DNA from: Galaxea fascicularis | Lineage: Eukaryota > Cnidaria > Anthozoa > Scleractinia > Euphylliidae | Assembly: GCA_948470475.1 (NCBI GenBank) | Contig: OX419335.1 | Coordinates: 41,573,025-41,637,024 of the forward strand | Length of the DNA stretch: 64,000 bases | Reading direction: 5' to 3' | Part shown: positions 1 through 9,973 of the stretch, piece after piece | Layout: each line of letters starts with the position of its first letter | How positions within the stretch are numbered: the stretch's first letter is position 1 | Notes under the pieces: model-generated | What the model was told of the DNA's origin: nothing | Database searches by the model: none | What the model saw: the letters and a program-made list of their open reading frames with translations, nothing else | Made by a program: the position numbers and the translations under genes

Positions 1-1
1 A

Positions 2-671
2 ACCCCGTTTGGTTTTAAATGGCCAAAAGATCCCATAACATTTCTTGGAATCTTCTTCTCGTATGACCAAACGAATGCCGATGAACTCAATTTCGGGGCT
101 AAACTCCGAGAACTAGAGCAAACCCTCATGTATAAAGCGTGGCAGAAAAGAAAACTATCGTTATACGAGAAAATCAACATCGTTAAAACACTCGGTCTCT
201 CAAAACTGGTCTACAACACTTCTGTGTTCACTGTTCCAGATCATTACATAGAACAAATAAACTAAATTGTCTTCAAGTTCATTTGGGAGGGAAAACCAGA
301 CAAAATAAAGAAAAGCACCATCATCGCCGGAAGAAAAATCGGTGGCTTAAAAATGTGCGTTTTTTCAATTATGGAGAAAGCACTAAAAATTGCATGGGTT
401 GATAGAATTCGGGACCAAACGCCCGCCTCCTGGAAAGTAATTGCAGACCACGGTGTAAGGGAGTACGACAATCTCGCCCTCTTACTGACCTGTAACTACA
501 ATACTAATCCCCTTAACTTAGATAGTCTTTCTCTTTTTTACAGAACAATTCTAACCTACTGGCAGGAGTTCAAGCACATTCTAAGAGCAATGCCCATAAC
601 TATAGTTCCGACATCCTGTGGAACAGTTGTAAGATTTTGATCGACGAGAAACCTGTGTTCTACAAAGATTG
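2..671 (+). pseudogene. L1-like LINE ORF2 fragment, segment 1
   Basis: One reading frame from base 2 encodes the region after the reverse-transcriptase core of an L1/Tx1-type LINE. Recognisable pieces are KWPKDPITFLGIFFSYD, KINIVKTLGLSKLVYN, FKFIWEGKPDKIKKS and KIAWVDRIRDQTPASWK. The frame is broken by TAA at 263-265 and shifts frame near 590. The homology resumes as ILIDEKPVFYKD up to 671. It then stops inside a codon and continues at 3398, so this is the left half of an element split by a later insertion. The family is known from residue pattern only. No full-length element is present, so this is a dead copy. Confidence 0.8.
659..671. repeat. 13-bp direct repeat, left copy (partner 3398-3410)
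   Basis: The 13 bases TCTACAAAGATTG occur here and again at 3398-3410. Removing one copy plus the DNA between them joins the LINE frame without a gap: KPVFYKD runs into WYTSNIVYV. This is what a target-site duplication made by an insertion should look like. Confidence 0.75.
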
Positions 672-758
672 TAGACTTGCTCAAAAGTCGAGCTTTTGAG
701 CGCGAAGCGCGAGCGGGCGAAAGCTCGACTTGTTTCCCTTGCAGCGAGTCACATCAAG

Positions 759-778
759 TGACGTCATTTTGGCGCGAA
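759..778. promoter_or_regulatory. Palindromic CRE followed by E2F-like site
   Basis: TGACGTCA at 759-766 is directly followed by TTTTGGCGCGAA at 767-778. It lies about 90 bp upstream of the ATG of the pseudogene at 867, where a promoter would be expected. The same pair occurs in reverse orientation at 18397-18416 and 55031-55050. Binding by CREB/ATF and E2F/DP families is known for these motifs; use in this genome is inferred. Confidence 0.5.
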
Positions 779-866
779 CTTCTCAGGATGCTGCATGCAG
801 CGCTGCCTGTCAAACTGTCAAAATACTTTTCGCACCTCGCGAAATCGTCAATGGTTTGGTAATTGA

Positions 867-1208
867 ATGGAGGAGGAAAATACACCAACTAAAACTTTTA
901 TTCGGGTTGCTGTGCCGGAAAACATTTGCCTTCAATGTGGCAAACTGGTAGACAATCCAGCGTTACGAAGAAAGTTATTTTCAGGGAAATAGAAGACAAA
1001 AACGTGTCAAAGTCTGGAGCTTCTTCTAGGAGATGCCGGAGATGTGTTTCCGCGAGACAACGACTTGGGAACTATTTGCCGAAACTGCTCGGAACGCAAC
1101 GAAACGCTGACAAAGAAACTTTTTCAAGTTAGGGCTAACTTTTCTGGACCAAAAGGAAGTCTAGGAAACAATTTGCAAAGCTCTGTCGGAGTAAAGCGCT
1201 TATTTTAA
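867..1208 (+). pseudogene. Two-CxxC zinc-binding-like protein N-terminus, one nonsense codon
   Basis: From the ATG at 867 the frame reads 41 residues to TAG at 990. It then continues in the same frame to TAA at 1206. The first part contains ICLQCGKLVDNPALRRKLFS and the part after the stop contains TICRNCSERNETLTKKLF, so two CxxC pairs lie about 60 residues apart. This spacing recalls ZAD-like treble-clef zinc-binding domains at the start of many animal DNA-binding proteins. The assignment is by pattern only. The single in-frame TAG is the only visible break; it could be a real nonsense mutation or a sequence error. It converges with the helicase exon on the other strand. Confidence 0.5.
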
Positions 1209-1290
1209 ATGATATGGAAATTTTCAGGTGACCTTGTATTCTGTTGTCTTGCAAATGTATATCGCAAACAACAACAAATCAATCGCTCAC

Positions 1291-1773
1291 CATTTTGCAA
1301 TGCAGTGACTTTCATCGATAAAAACAGCGTTAAGGTTTTTCCTGAGTTTTCCATCAGAAAAATTCTTCGGTTGCTACTTAAGAGAGCTTCGGGGCTTCCA
1401 AATACCAGCGAGTATTTTCCTTCCGAAATTTCTCTTACTTTTTCCCTTGTGCAGTCTGCTCCAATTGAAGCAGCCGATATCCCTCGGGCAACGAAAGAAG
1501 TAACTTGGTCCTTCATAAGGGCGACCAGTGGCACAACAACTAAGCAGACAGAACACACTTCCAGTCTTTCGCCGTGCTCTAAATAGTCGAAAACATAGGG
1601 AGCAACTTCAAAAGTCAAGCTTTTTCCTGATCCTGTTGGCGCCGAAAGAAGTACGTCTTTTCCACTGCAGTAACCCTCGATTACTTTCCTTTGATGTTCA
1701 CGAACATCTTTGTACTGCGCTTTTCGCAACCCATAAGCGATTGCGTCCTTGATTGAACGCATCGTACAACCAG
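1291..1773 (-). pseudogene. RecQ-like DEAH/DESH helicase exon, frameshifted
   Basis: Read on the minus strand, this exon encodes the first half of a superfamily-2 helicase core. It has a Q-like region (AYGLRKAQYKDVREHQRKVI), Walker A (SAPTGSGKS), motif Ia (VVVPLVALMKDQV) and VFGSPEALL. After a one-base frameshift near 1345 comes motif II (VFIDESHCIAKW). A splice acceptor (TTTTCAG) precedes 1773 and a strong donor (GTGAGC) follows 1291, so it looks like an internal exon of an ATP-dependent 3'-5' DNA helicase. Motifs III-VI are not found nearby. With the frameshift and the missing rest, it is most likely a transposed or dead fragment. Confidence 0.7.
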
Positions 1774-2073
1774 CTGAAAATTTAAGTTTTAGTAAAAGCC
1801 TCTACATAAACAAACAGCGAAGCAAAATTTACTTTCACCCAGACAGGTTTCATGTTTCAAGATCTTGCGCGCGTGATCTGTTTGATTGACATGCGGTTTG
1901 ATACTACTGAAACAGGTACTGTTTTTTCAAAGACGCGCGTAATAGTTTCCGTTAGCAAAAAGTGTGTTTGAATTTAACCCACGTAGTCCACAGGTGACCG
2001 CAAAAAGGTAAGCGTACGTGATCACATTCCTGAATCTTCTAATGGCGGGGTCCTTTTGAAGGTTGACTGTTAA

Positions 2074-2911
2074 AGACCCATGACGGACCAATATGCTTTG
2101 CGCGCGTTAAGTCAATTCGCCATATTTTTTGTGAGTCGAAAAGTCAAGTGAAGACCGTTGAATCCACAGCAATCCGCTTCCATCCGGCGTTTATGGAGCT
2201 TGATTTTACGTTTCGTTGCCCAAAGGATTTCACTATTTCACTTGTGTGTTGATTTTGATGATTTTTTTGGAATTGCAATATCTGTAGAGTGAATATGATG
2301 AACTCCTAGAAAGCTCTGATCGTTTGGCATTTTGATGGCCATACCTTCGCGTAAGTGGAGGCCACGTTTATCTGGTTGTGCCCGTTATATCATGGTACGA
2401 TCATCTGTGTTTGAACTATGGCATGAGAGGAAAATTACTCTTGGGTTCTCGGAAGCAACGAACTGCCTTTGCTGAGTATCTACTGTATCAAACAGACCAC
2501 AGAGCATCAAGTTTAGGACCTTGCTAGAATTTGATGGTTTGTTTATTTCTTATAGCTTTGTTACAATGCTTATGTATCACAGCTTTGTTCATTTTAACAG
2601 CCGTGTGAACGAGATGGAAGGCAGGGAACATTTGGAGTTACCGAAAATTTTTCTCAAACCTCTTCAATCTCGACGGCTTCGTCTTCCTCCTTCTCGTTAT
2701 CCGCTACTATTGAACCATCTTTCGCCTAAATTTCTCTCCTCCAGAGAGTTTTCCAATAAAGACAGTGATGAACTCACATTGTGCTCTGATCAACCGACAA
2801 GCACGCGAAATATTCAAACTTCGGCGACCACATCACACAATGGCGCCTCCTCCTTGTGTTTGTCAAAACAATAATAGACGCGCGCAAAGCATATTGGTCC
2901 GTCATGGGTCT
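2074..2911. mobile_element. TTAA-flanked element with perfect 33-bp inverted repeats
   Basis: The ends 2074-2106 and 2879-2911 are perfect 33-bp inverted repeats beginning AGACCCATGACGG and ending in GCGCGCG. They are bordered on both sides by TTAA (2070-2073 and 2912-2915). TTAA target duplication is typical of piggyBac and Kolobok superfamilies. The 838-bp body has no transposase, so it is a non-autonomous copy. Perfect ends suggest recent activity relative to its surroundings. Confidence 0.85.
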
Positions 2912-3274
2912 TTAATATTTCGGAATGACGTTTATAACACGAAATTAAAGTATAAATTTGGCTATAATTTTTAATAAAACGATATAATTTTGCTCATATT
3001 TGAACAATCCAATTAGTAATATAATTTGTGTGCTAAAAATGAGGTTTTTGGCCTTTAACTTTCAGCTGTATCATGTTGAGTAACAAACCGGCGAACATAA
3101 GAGAACCTGGCCGAGACATTGAAAATCATGAAGGAATGTTCCCACGTGCGTTTGCTTTTCGGTCAACAACCTGAAGCCACATGACCCAAAACAGTCACGT
3201 TTGTTGCCAGTGGCATCTGTTGCGGTCGGCTCTCAAAAAACGGTCTACCTGTTTCGGTAGTAAGGCTGCTTCTG

Positions 3275-3337
3275 ATTGGATAACATTACAGGAGGAAAAT
3301 TCCTCCTGTAAATTTGGTGCGCTGCAAGGGATAAAAG
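3275..3337 (+). promoter_or_regulatory. CCAAT box, 26-bp palindrome and TATA-like box
   Basis: An inverted CCAAT box (ATTGG, 3275-3279), a perfect palindrome (TTACAGGAGGAA, AA, TTCCTCCTGTAA; 3286-3311) and ATAAAAG (3331-3337) are spaced as in a TATA-class pol II promoter. Transcription would start near 3360, just inside the right end of the 2.7-kb insertion and pointing into the LINE. Function is inferred from layout only. Confidence 0.35.
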
Positions 3338-3397
3338 CCGTTCGTGCCGGGTCCTACCACACCAGACCAGAAAACAAAGCGAACGACTTTGATAAAG

Positions 3398-3885
3398 TCT
3401 ACAAAGATTGGTACACTAGCAACATCGTTTACGTAAGTGATTTGCTGAAAAAACATAATAATTTTCTTAAATTTTTCGAATTTAATGCAAAGTTCAATCC
3501 GAATACGCCTTTTACCACATACTGTGGTCTAATCGACGCTATTCCGCTCACCTGAAAAAAGAGTGTAAAAAATAAGAATATATCTAAGGTAGATGTTTCT
3601 CACGTAAGACAAGGGCTGTTAATTCCACAATCCTAGAAACGAAACATTATGAGCCGCCAACGGCGGAAAGCAGAATTTTGAGACATGGTTTCTCTAAGAG
3701 TGATCTTCATAAGGTTTATTGCTTGCCCTTTATACGACAAAAGAAGTTAAGCTCCAAATATTTAAGTACAAAACTATACATAACATACTACCTACTCAAG
3801 TGAGCCTATATCGAGATGGCATAAAGGACAACGATCTCTGTACCCTTTATAAAAGCGAAAAGCAAACTTTATAGATTCTCGAGCC
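3398..3885 (+). pseudogene. L1-like LINE ORF2 fragment, segment 2
   Basis: Continues segment 1 directly after the target duplication: YKDWYTSNIVYVSDLL, then NPNTPFTTYCGLIDAIP, to a stop at 3553. Further on, in shifted frames, typical L1 C-terminal residues return at about 3790-3885 (LPTQVSLYRDGIKDNDLC, then TLYKSEKQTL), which is the region before the CCHC-like end of ORF2. Several stops and shifts make it non-functional. The homology breaks again near 3885. Confidence 0.7.
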
Positions 3886-4275
3886 CAAAAATTTGGGAAT
3901 CTATATACCCATGCCTCAGAATTAAAAGTCTACCCTACAACACTTTTAAGAATGCATGAGTATAAATGCTATCTTCTGTATAATCAAACATGATTTTGTT
4001 GTTGCTGCTGTTAATTAATTTTTCTTTCTTTTTTTTCTGGAAACATAAATGGAACGTACATGTATGTAGTGTAACTTAACTGAATATTTAATCACGGTCT
4101 TATGCTGCCATTTACTTGGCCATGGCGGTGTCCAACCAGAAAGCTTTCGCTACTTTGGGCACCGCTCACATATTAATTTATTTCTTAATGGCTTCATATT
4201 ATTTTATGCTTTATTCTTGTCACTTCTGTAACTTATAAATTGTGTTTAAATGCCCTTTATAGTGTAAATAAATAT
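3886..4275. other. Unidentified ~390-bp insert inside the LINE
   Basis: LINE homology stops after EKQTL and resumes with RLNHLLVFCNE near 4280. The DNA between is AT-rich and has no ORF, TIR or known motif that I can see. CTTTATAG occurs at both edges (about 3876 and 4254) and could be a short target duplication. Confidence 0.4.
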
Positions 4276-4620
4276 CCGATTGATCGATTAAACCACCTGT
4301 TAGTTTTTTGCAACGAGACTGCCTCCCTCTGGAATCAGTTTCAAACCTGGTGGTATCAAAAAACTCAGCAACATATCTCTTTAAATCTAAGTAAAATCTT
4401 GTGCGCTTGTCATGAGAGATCGGTTAAAGGGCAGGCACTAAATTACTGTATTCTTATTGCAAAATACTATATCTTTTGCACTAGTAGGCGCGAGGACGGG
4501 CTACGTTTTCGGAGTTTCCTTCTGCGGCTGCATGAAAAACTTGTCATATTGAAGGAAAAAAGCACTTCCAAAGTTTTTCGAAAAGTGGGCTTTTCTTTTG
4601 TAATGTGCATCTTCTCATTT
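4276..4620 (+). pseudogene. L1-like LINE ORF2 fragment, segment 3 (C-terminus)
   Basis: Encodes the C-terminal tail of an L1-type ORF2. It reads IDRLNHLLVFCNETASLWNQ, then WWYQKTQQHISLNLSKIL and LNYCILIAKYYIFCTSR, in one uninterrupted frame. With 2-671 and 3398-3885 it reconstructs the 3' third of one ancient LINE. It ends just before the SINE at 4641. Confidence 0.7.
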
Positions 4621-4640
4621 TTTTTTACTTGTATCACGGC

Positions 4641-4676
<36 letters not shown>

Positions 4677-4938
4677 GCTTTATTTAAGTCTCAAATCGTT
4701 CTAGCTGAATACGAGTGCTCTACTAATTGGGGAGACTGTAAATCAAATAAACTCTAAATTAAATCAAATGTTGGTTTTTGAAGAGAGGGGAAAACCGGAG
4801 TACCCGGAGGAAAACCTCTCGGAGCAGAGTAGAGAACCAACAAACTCAGCCCACTTATGACGTCGAGTCCGGGAATCGAACCCGGGACACATTGGTGGAA
4901 GGCGAGCGCTCTCACCACTGCGCCAACCCTGTCGGTTA
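4641..4938 (-). mobile_element. tRNA-derived SINE with (ATT)n tail
   Basis: On the minus strand the head has a pol III A box (TGGCGCAGTGGT, 4914-4925) and B box (GGTTCGATTCC, 4872-4882) at tRNA spacing. A non-tRNA body follows, ending in a (TAA)n/(ATT)n run at 4641-4676. This is the usual tRNA-head, unrelated-body, simple-tail SINE layout and fits a family common in coral genomes (from memory). Transcription would be by RNA polymerase III; mobilisation would need a partner LINE. Confidence 0.8.
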
Positions 4939-5049
4939 CTTTGAGGAAACTGTGCCAACATATTTTGGCGATGAATTTTAGAACTGAACAGTGCGTACCA
5001 TCTGAACTGATTTCCATCCGGAATTTCCGGTTTTTCCGCGTAAATGGTA

Positions 5050-5388
5050 AGCGCCCCTTGTTAAGTGATTTTTACCACTTGCATCGAAATGTAATCAGAT
5101 GTAATTAAACTGTGATGAAGAAAAGTTTGTTAACCGTTTTTGCTCATCATAATCATATAGTTCCTGTGACACAAAGCCCGATGATATTTCGAAACTCTAC
5201 GTTTGCACTTGATTGAATGGTGGCTTTGGCTCTGCAGCAAAACAGTAAAAAAATATATTTGTAATAAAGAAGTCCTTACTGGAGTCATGGCTCAAGTCCT
5301 GTGGCGCATTGCCATATTAGTTTATCTATAAATGCTAATATTAAGGAAATAAATTGTGGAGCTCCGCTTTTAGGCTTGCCTAAATATA
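5050..5388 (-). repeat. Dispersed repeat, inverted relative to 12806-13140
   Basis: Reverse-complemented, this stretch aligns with the left end of the 2.9-kb element at 12806. Shared blocks include the AT-run terminus, the palindrome TTTAGGC..GCCTAAA, GCGGAGCTCC, the segment around 'actgttttgctgcagag' and the 'cacagtttaattac' block. It is a truncated copy of the same family. The interval 4939-5049 has nothing I recognise. Confidence 0.65.
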
Positions 5389-5678
5389 TATATTACAGTT
5401 TATGCTGTGATAATATCCGGATTTTAGAGCGTTATTACTCGCTTCTGATAAAAAGCCCGAAACTATTTTTTATACCTGGCTAGAGAACAACATTTCGTAT
5501 TGTAAAAAATACTAATTTTAAAACGATTGGTGTTTTACGGATAGGGGAATCATATGGTGAAAAAGAGCGCCGAATCAAGAATTCCGCGGGCAAGCGAATT
5601 TCGGTAATTTTTTGGCGGCTCGCCGAGACTTCGAAAATCAATCCAAATTAGTTTAACTGGACTGAAATGCCTTACTAA

Positions 5679-6463
5679 GGGTGCGTTTCTTTATTAAGAT
5701 CCAAATCCGGATTCTTGAATCCAAAAACGGATTTTTCGTTTCTTTACTAAAATCTGAAATAGGATTTTGAATCTAAAGAATCCACCCTCCGAGTGGATAC
5801 ATTAGATCAAATCTAAATCCGGATTTCTAGGATTCATGATCCGTGCATTTCTTTTACTGGACGGATACAAAATGTAGTACGTTTGGCAAGCGATCGTCTT
5901 GTGGAAATCCGCCAAATTCCTGCCATTTTGTAAGCTGGGTCATGGCGAACGATTAAGGAGAGTTTTTCGTGAAATTGGACCTGCTCGTGTTTTCTTAATT
6001 TTTCTGGATGTTTGATGCGTCTTTGCATCTCTTATTTCTATCCATAGAACAATATTGGACGCATTTATCGGAGTATCAGTGGAGTAATGATAACCGCGAC
6101 GGCTTTTCAGTAGAACCTTTATCTTCCGTATGGTGGGAACGTGAATACTTCAAGCCCTCCTCAGTTCATGTATTTACCATCACAGTTCATCCATGAATCG
6201 CCTCAGCCTGATCCTTCGGGCTTGTTATCCAATGCACAATCGAGTAGAGTTTCTCCATAAACAGTGAATCAGTCGAGCGAAGTTACCGAAGGCGAATTGA
6301 GCTGTTGCACGCTGGTCTAGGACTGATGTGTTGTTTTCCTGCTATGCCGTCATGGCTAATGGAAAAAAATCCATTTTCGGATTTTTCGTTTCTTTAAAAA
6401 CAACGAATCTGCAGGATCTCGGATCAAAAATCCAATCTTGGATTTCTTTAAAGAAATGCACCC
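5679..6463. mobile_element. PIF/Harbinger-like non-autonomous element (TAA target)
   Basis: The ends are GGGTGCGTTTCTTTA and, inverted, GGGTGCATTTCTTTA. They are flanked by TAA at 5676-5678 and 6464-6466. A 3-bp TWA duplication with GGG-starting inverted repeats is the PIF/Harbinger signature. Just inside each end the block GGATTTTTCGTTTCTTTA occurs in direct orientation (about 5732 and 6379). No transposase is encoded in 785 bp. A fragment of the same family lies at about 21005-21135. Confidence 0.75.
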
Positions 6464-6769
6464 TAAGTGTTTAACATTTCATTTTCATGCTCCAAACCGG
6501 GTTAAGACTGATGCGAATGAAACAGAGTGAAGTTTAGTAGAAGGTATGCTGCACGTTAATTTTGGGTGTTTTTCAACTGAAGCCTGGGGTATTAACAGTT
6601 TTTATTATTATTTTTTTTTTGTGGCGTTAATTAAAATATTTCTAGAAAAAAAACCCACCACGTTTCTAAGTTCACCATAGGGTATCTTTGGACGAAATAT
6701 GGAAAAAATTTGTTTTTCATATTGTGCCACGAATTCTCGATCCGGCTCAATCTTAGTGAACATTCTCTC

Positions 6770-7066
6770 TTAATTGTTGTTTACTCTGTCACCAAAGTTT
6801 CAAATTTGCAAGTTCCGGGAAAAACTTCAAAGAGGCCTTTGAAAAGAAACCGCTTCCGGAGATGTCAACACTTATCGATTTGAATTGAAAGTTCTGATTT
6901 GAACTGCAGAAACCCCGTCAGCCTGTCCCCGTTGGAGTTGGCCACCTTTGTAAATGGCCAACTGGTTTGTAGCCTGCGTGCAGACGTATCCTATTTCCTT
7001 TTATTTCCTCGTTTGTGCACCCAGTCCAACATGATGAGGAAACATTGTTGCGGAAACATTGTTTTA
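6770..7066 (-). repeat. Copy of the CUB-gene upstream repeat, left part
   Basis: Matches the promoter-side repeat found 5' of the signal-peptide exons (for example 40420-40705). No first exon follows on its minus-strand side. It is interrupted at 7066 by the element 7067-8650 and continues at 8654. It marks the left edge of segmental copy A. The gap 6467-6769 before it holds nothing I recognise. Confidence 0.7.
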
Positions 7067-8130
7067 GGGAGCGACCATTTAACTCTTGAGGGGGAGCGTG
7101 GGTGATTTCTGGTCAGCAAGTTTTTTTTTTCTAGCAACCTGGTGGGCAGGATATTTTTTTTCTCTCCTCGTTGAAGTGTCGTGTTTACATTTACAGAATG
7201 TATTTACATTTACATTGTGGTTATTGCAGTAATACTTCTAATATGGAGCTGCAAAGCCTTAAAATGTCAGGTAAACTATACATATCATATTCTTGTATAC
7301 TATACAAGAATGATTTGTAGGGCTTAAAACACGTAGCGGGTACATGTTTTCGGAATGTCATTCCTTAGAATCATTTAATATTACCTAATAACAATATTCT
7401 CATGTTATAAGGTGATACTCCAGAGGTAGATTTGAAAATGTTTAGCTTCTTAATTAAAAAAAAAATAGCTAAAAATAGCAAAAAGCAGTTTAGAAATGCT
7501 CATAGCATGGTAATTACTGCTAGAATCATTGGTTACAATTTAAAAGTGGGCGGTGAGTGAGTGGACTGAAATCTCCAAAACAAATGTGTTATATATTGTC
7601 TTACATAAGACATTGCAAAAACCTGAAACATGAAAATGCTTCAGTTGAAAAGATTGAAAATGAACAAATTATTTTTCTTTGTCTAACAAAACTTGATTCT
7701 TCAAATCGAAAAATTTACCTCCATTACTGCTTGTGATAAGCTAACGAGTTTGGATACAGTGCGAGCCAGCAAGCCAGAAATCCCTGATCCCAATAACCAC
7801 AAGCTACCTAAGGAACGGTAGGCAAACTGCAGTGCTAACTAGGCTACGGCCAATGTGTAATTTAGGCTAACCGTAATGGCTTGCATGACTCCTATGACTT
7901 GGCCATGGAGCCATGCGAACCGCGCAAGCAAGAAATCCATTATCCCATTACAAGGGCAAACCCCAAGCTACCTAAGCTAACTGTAGGCCAACCGGTGTGA
8001 TGTTTAGGCTAACCATAGTGTTATTCAGGCCAATCAATGTGTTATTTTAATAGGCTAACCAGAGTGGCTCGCTGGCTTGCAGATTATCCGGTATGGTTGC
8101 AGTTTTGCTGGGATTTTGTAAAGCCCCCCC

Positions 8131-8465
8131 AGCAGGAGCCCATCACTAGGAGCGTACAACTCCCATACTAAGCCTATGTCACGGCATTTTTACAGAGCGA
8201 TTTATTTTTAGACTATCTTTCCCGTGAAAAAAGGTACACGTGATACCGCATCATCATCATCTTTCTTTTGTTCTAAAGTTTCTTAGCTTCGCAGAGAAAC
8301 TTTAGAACAAAAGAATGGTCGAGGAAAAGTTTCGCACGAGAGAATGGGCTCCTGAGGGAGTCCCAGTATTCTCGGCAAATGCAATCTAAAAATAAATCGG
8401 TCTGTGGAAACGCCGTGACAGGAATATAGGGCAGTTGTACGCTCCTAGTAATTGGCTCCTGCCCG
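8131..8465. repeat. Nested inverted-repeat unit with ~80-bp arms
   Basis: The arm 8131-8213 pairs with 8385-8465; shared blocks are 'tactaggagcgtacaact' (one mismatch), 'gtcacggc' and 'cgatttatttttaga'. It is probably a foldback element that jumped into the Harbinger-like element. Arms are diverged but clearly alignable. Confidence 0.7.
8263..8315. repeat. Perfect 21-bp hairpin
   Basis: Positions 8263-8283 and 8295-8315 are exact reverse complements separated by 11 bases. It sits at the centre of the larger inverted repeat 8131-8465, making a hairpin within a foldback. Confidence 0.85.
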
Positions 8466-8653
8466 CCAGGAATGATGAAATAGCTTTGCAACATTTTTTT
8501 TTCTTGCTTGCAGCAGTGCAAGAATTTTTTTCTATTTCATTTGTGCTGCATGCAATTTTTTTCTTCCAACAAGCGCTTGCAGGAAATGTTTTTTTCAAAA
8601 TGACACTCTCCCCCACCCCCCCCCCCCCCAAGAAATAAATGGTCGGCCCCTTA

Positions 8654-9460
8654 CCCGTTTGTGCGCACACGCAACATTTGTTGCGGAAACAAAGTTTGGT
8701 TCCCGAAAAAACACAGCTCGCACTCTAAGCTAAGCTCTTGTAAATCATACGAAGGAGCAATGGATGTAAAAAAAAACTGCGTGTCAGAAAAAGATGCAAC
8801 CACAAGTCTGACCATCTTAAAATGCATAGAACGGAAAACGTAATTGTAACAAAATAATGTCTTACGAGTTGCAGCCCAGTGACTGAACAACTCAGAACTT
8901 ATACAATGTAAAGTAAAACAACGGAAGTCTGTGTAAGGTACTTTGACTGATGTAGTAGAGAGAGAGAGAGTGCGTGCCGAGTCGCAGCCCATTGTCTGAA
9001 CGACTCAACAGGCATCTTCACCTATAGAAATAAACAATGTCTCCCCAACAATGTTTTCTCGTTTGCGGCGGCCCTTTACGCTTATAGTTTTTTCCCCATA
9101 CAACTTCGTATAATTTTCGTTATTACGCAATCAGTTGAATCTCTATTCGGAAGTAGAAGCCGTTGAAAGTAAAACCCACTGAAATCACCTCAAATCGACC
9201 TGGTAACCACACACGTCACAAAATGACGCAAATATAGGCGCTCAAGGAGGGAACTATATATATCGGAGTACAGTTCGTATCTTTGGCTTCTAAAATGAAT
9301 AGTTATTTTCCCCACACAAAAATTTTCGTCATGATGCAATGGTTTTTTTACACTGGCAACTTGGGCTACCTGTAGTTTTAAGAATCTCAGCATTGGAGTC
9401 TAAGTTTAAGTTCGGTTAATTAGGTCCAGGGAAAGCTTGATCATTTAGGCGCCGAGTTAA
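8654..9460 (-). other. Rest of upstream repeat plus intron-side repeat of the CUB unit
   Basis: 8654-8735 completes the upstream repeat cut by the Harbinger-like element. A ~30-bp block (8866-8897) is repeated at 8978-9010. 8995-9460 is the repeat that lies downstream of every signal-peptide exon, matching 37260-37620, 39410-39810 and 42110-42520. No coding sequence is seen here. Confidence 0.6.
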
Positions 9461-9852
9461 AAGTCACTGCCATAGTGATTTAGTCACTGAGAACCTTGGT
9501 GATCCATGGTAAACAAGAGTCGGTCTAAAAAGTAAGCCCATCTGGCTCGACTTTGTATTCCGTTATCCAAACTGGTTAAGTGCAGAACATTGAAATACTT
9601 GGAAGCTTATGAATACTTAACAGTCCCTTGCAAAGTCGTAGTAAAAGGAAAAAACTAAATAGTTGAAGTCCACTGTGCAGAAATAAATTTATAAAAAAAA
9701 ACATATTTCTGGACTCCTAACTTGTTCTGTTAGAGTTAAACAGGGACGAATTAAAACACTGCTTCAAAAAATACGACAAGAATTTAAACAACTGTTGGTT
9801 TGGTTTTAAAAGTGCACCCACAGTCAGCCAAAATGTAGGAAAATGTTATTAC

Positions 9853-9925
9853 CTTGAACGAACTTGAAGTGTAGGAGGCAGCAGTAACCCAAGAGAAAAA
9901 TCACACCTGATCCTGTAAACTTCAT
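9853..9925 (-). CDS. Orphan signal-peptide first exon, copy A
   Basis: The minus strand from ATG at 9925 reads 24 codons, starting MKFTGSGVIFLLGYCCLLHF, then a phase-1 splice donor (G|GTAATA). It is a hydrophobic signal peptide. It closely matches the first exons at 38078, 40288 and 43009 but has the substitutions S6, Y14, K22 and F23. No intact CUB exon follows it on the minus strand within the window, since the nearest downstream DNA is repeats. It is therefore probably an orphan exon left by segmental duplication. Confidence 0.6.
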
Positions 9926-9973
9926 GGTTTGGGGACTTTGCAGTAATGAACACCTCTGTGAAGTGGTGAATCG

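Larger units (their letters stand above)
672..3397. mobile_element. 2.7-kb insertion in the LINE, flanked by 13-bp target duplication
   Basis: Everything between the two 13-bp repeats is absent from the inferred ancestral LINE. The insert starts TAGACTTGC and its first ~150 bases resemble, in reverse, the repeats at 18370-18505 and 55000-55130. It carries a CRE/E2F-like motif, a two-CxxC pseudogene, a RecQ-like helicase exon on the opposite strand, a nested TTAA-flanked element and a promoter-like stretch near its right end. No terminal inverted repeats or poly(A) tail are seen, so the mechanism is open. A 13-bp duplication would suit retrotransposition-type cutting. Confidence 0.6.
7067..8650. 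mobile_element. Harbinger-like element with TTA target duplication and empty site
   Basis: The paralogous repeats at 38490 and 40700 run straight through this point, so they are empty sites. Here TTA (7064-7066 and 8651-8653) flanks ends GGGAGCGACCATTTA and, inverted, GGGGCCGACCATTTA. TWA duplication plus GGG-type inverted repeats fits PIF/Harbinger. The 1584-bp body has no transposase. It has a C-run near the right end, several 'taggctaacc' motifs (7860-8065) and a nested inverted-repeat unit. Confidence 0.8.

Noticed and set aside
2521..2874. 117-residue ORF inside the TTAA-flanked element
   Set aside because: No similarity to a transposase or known domain; composition is like random frames.
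4754..5017. ORFs at 4754-5108 on both strands (PGSIPGLDV..., SSPGIEPGTHW...)
   Set aside because: They are translations of the SINE tRNA-like head.
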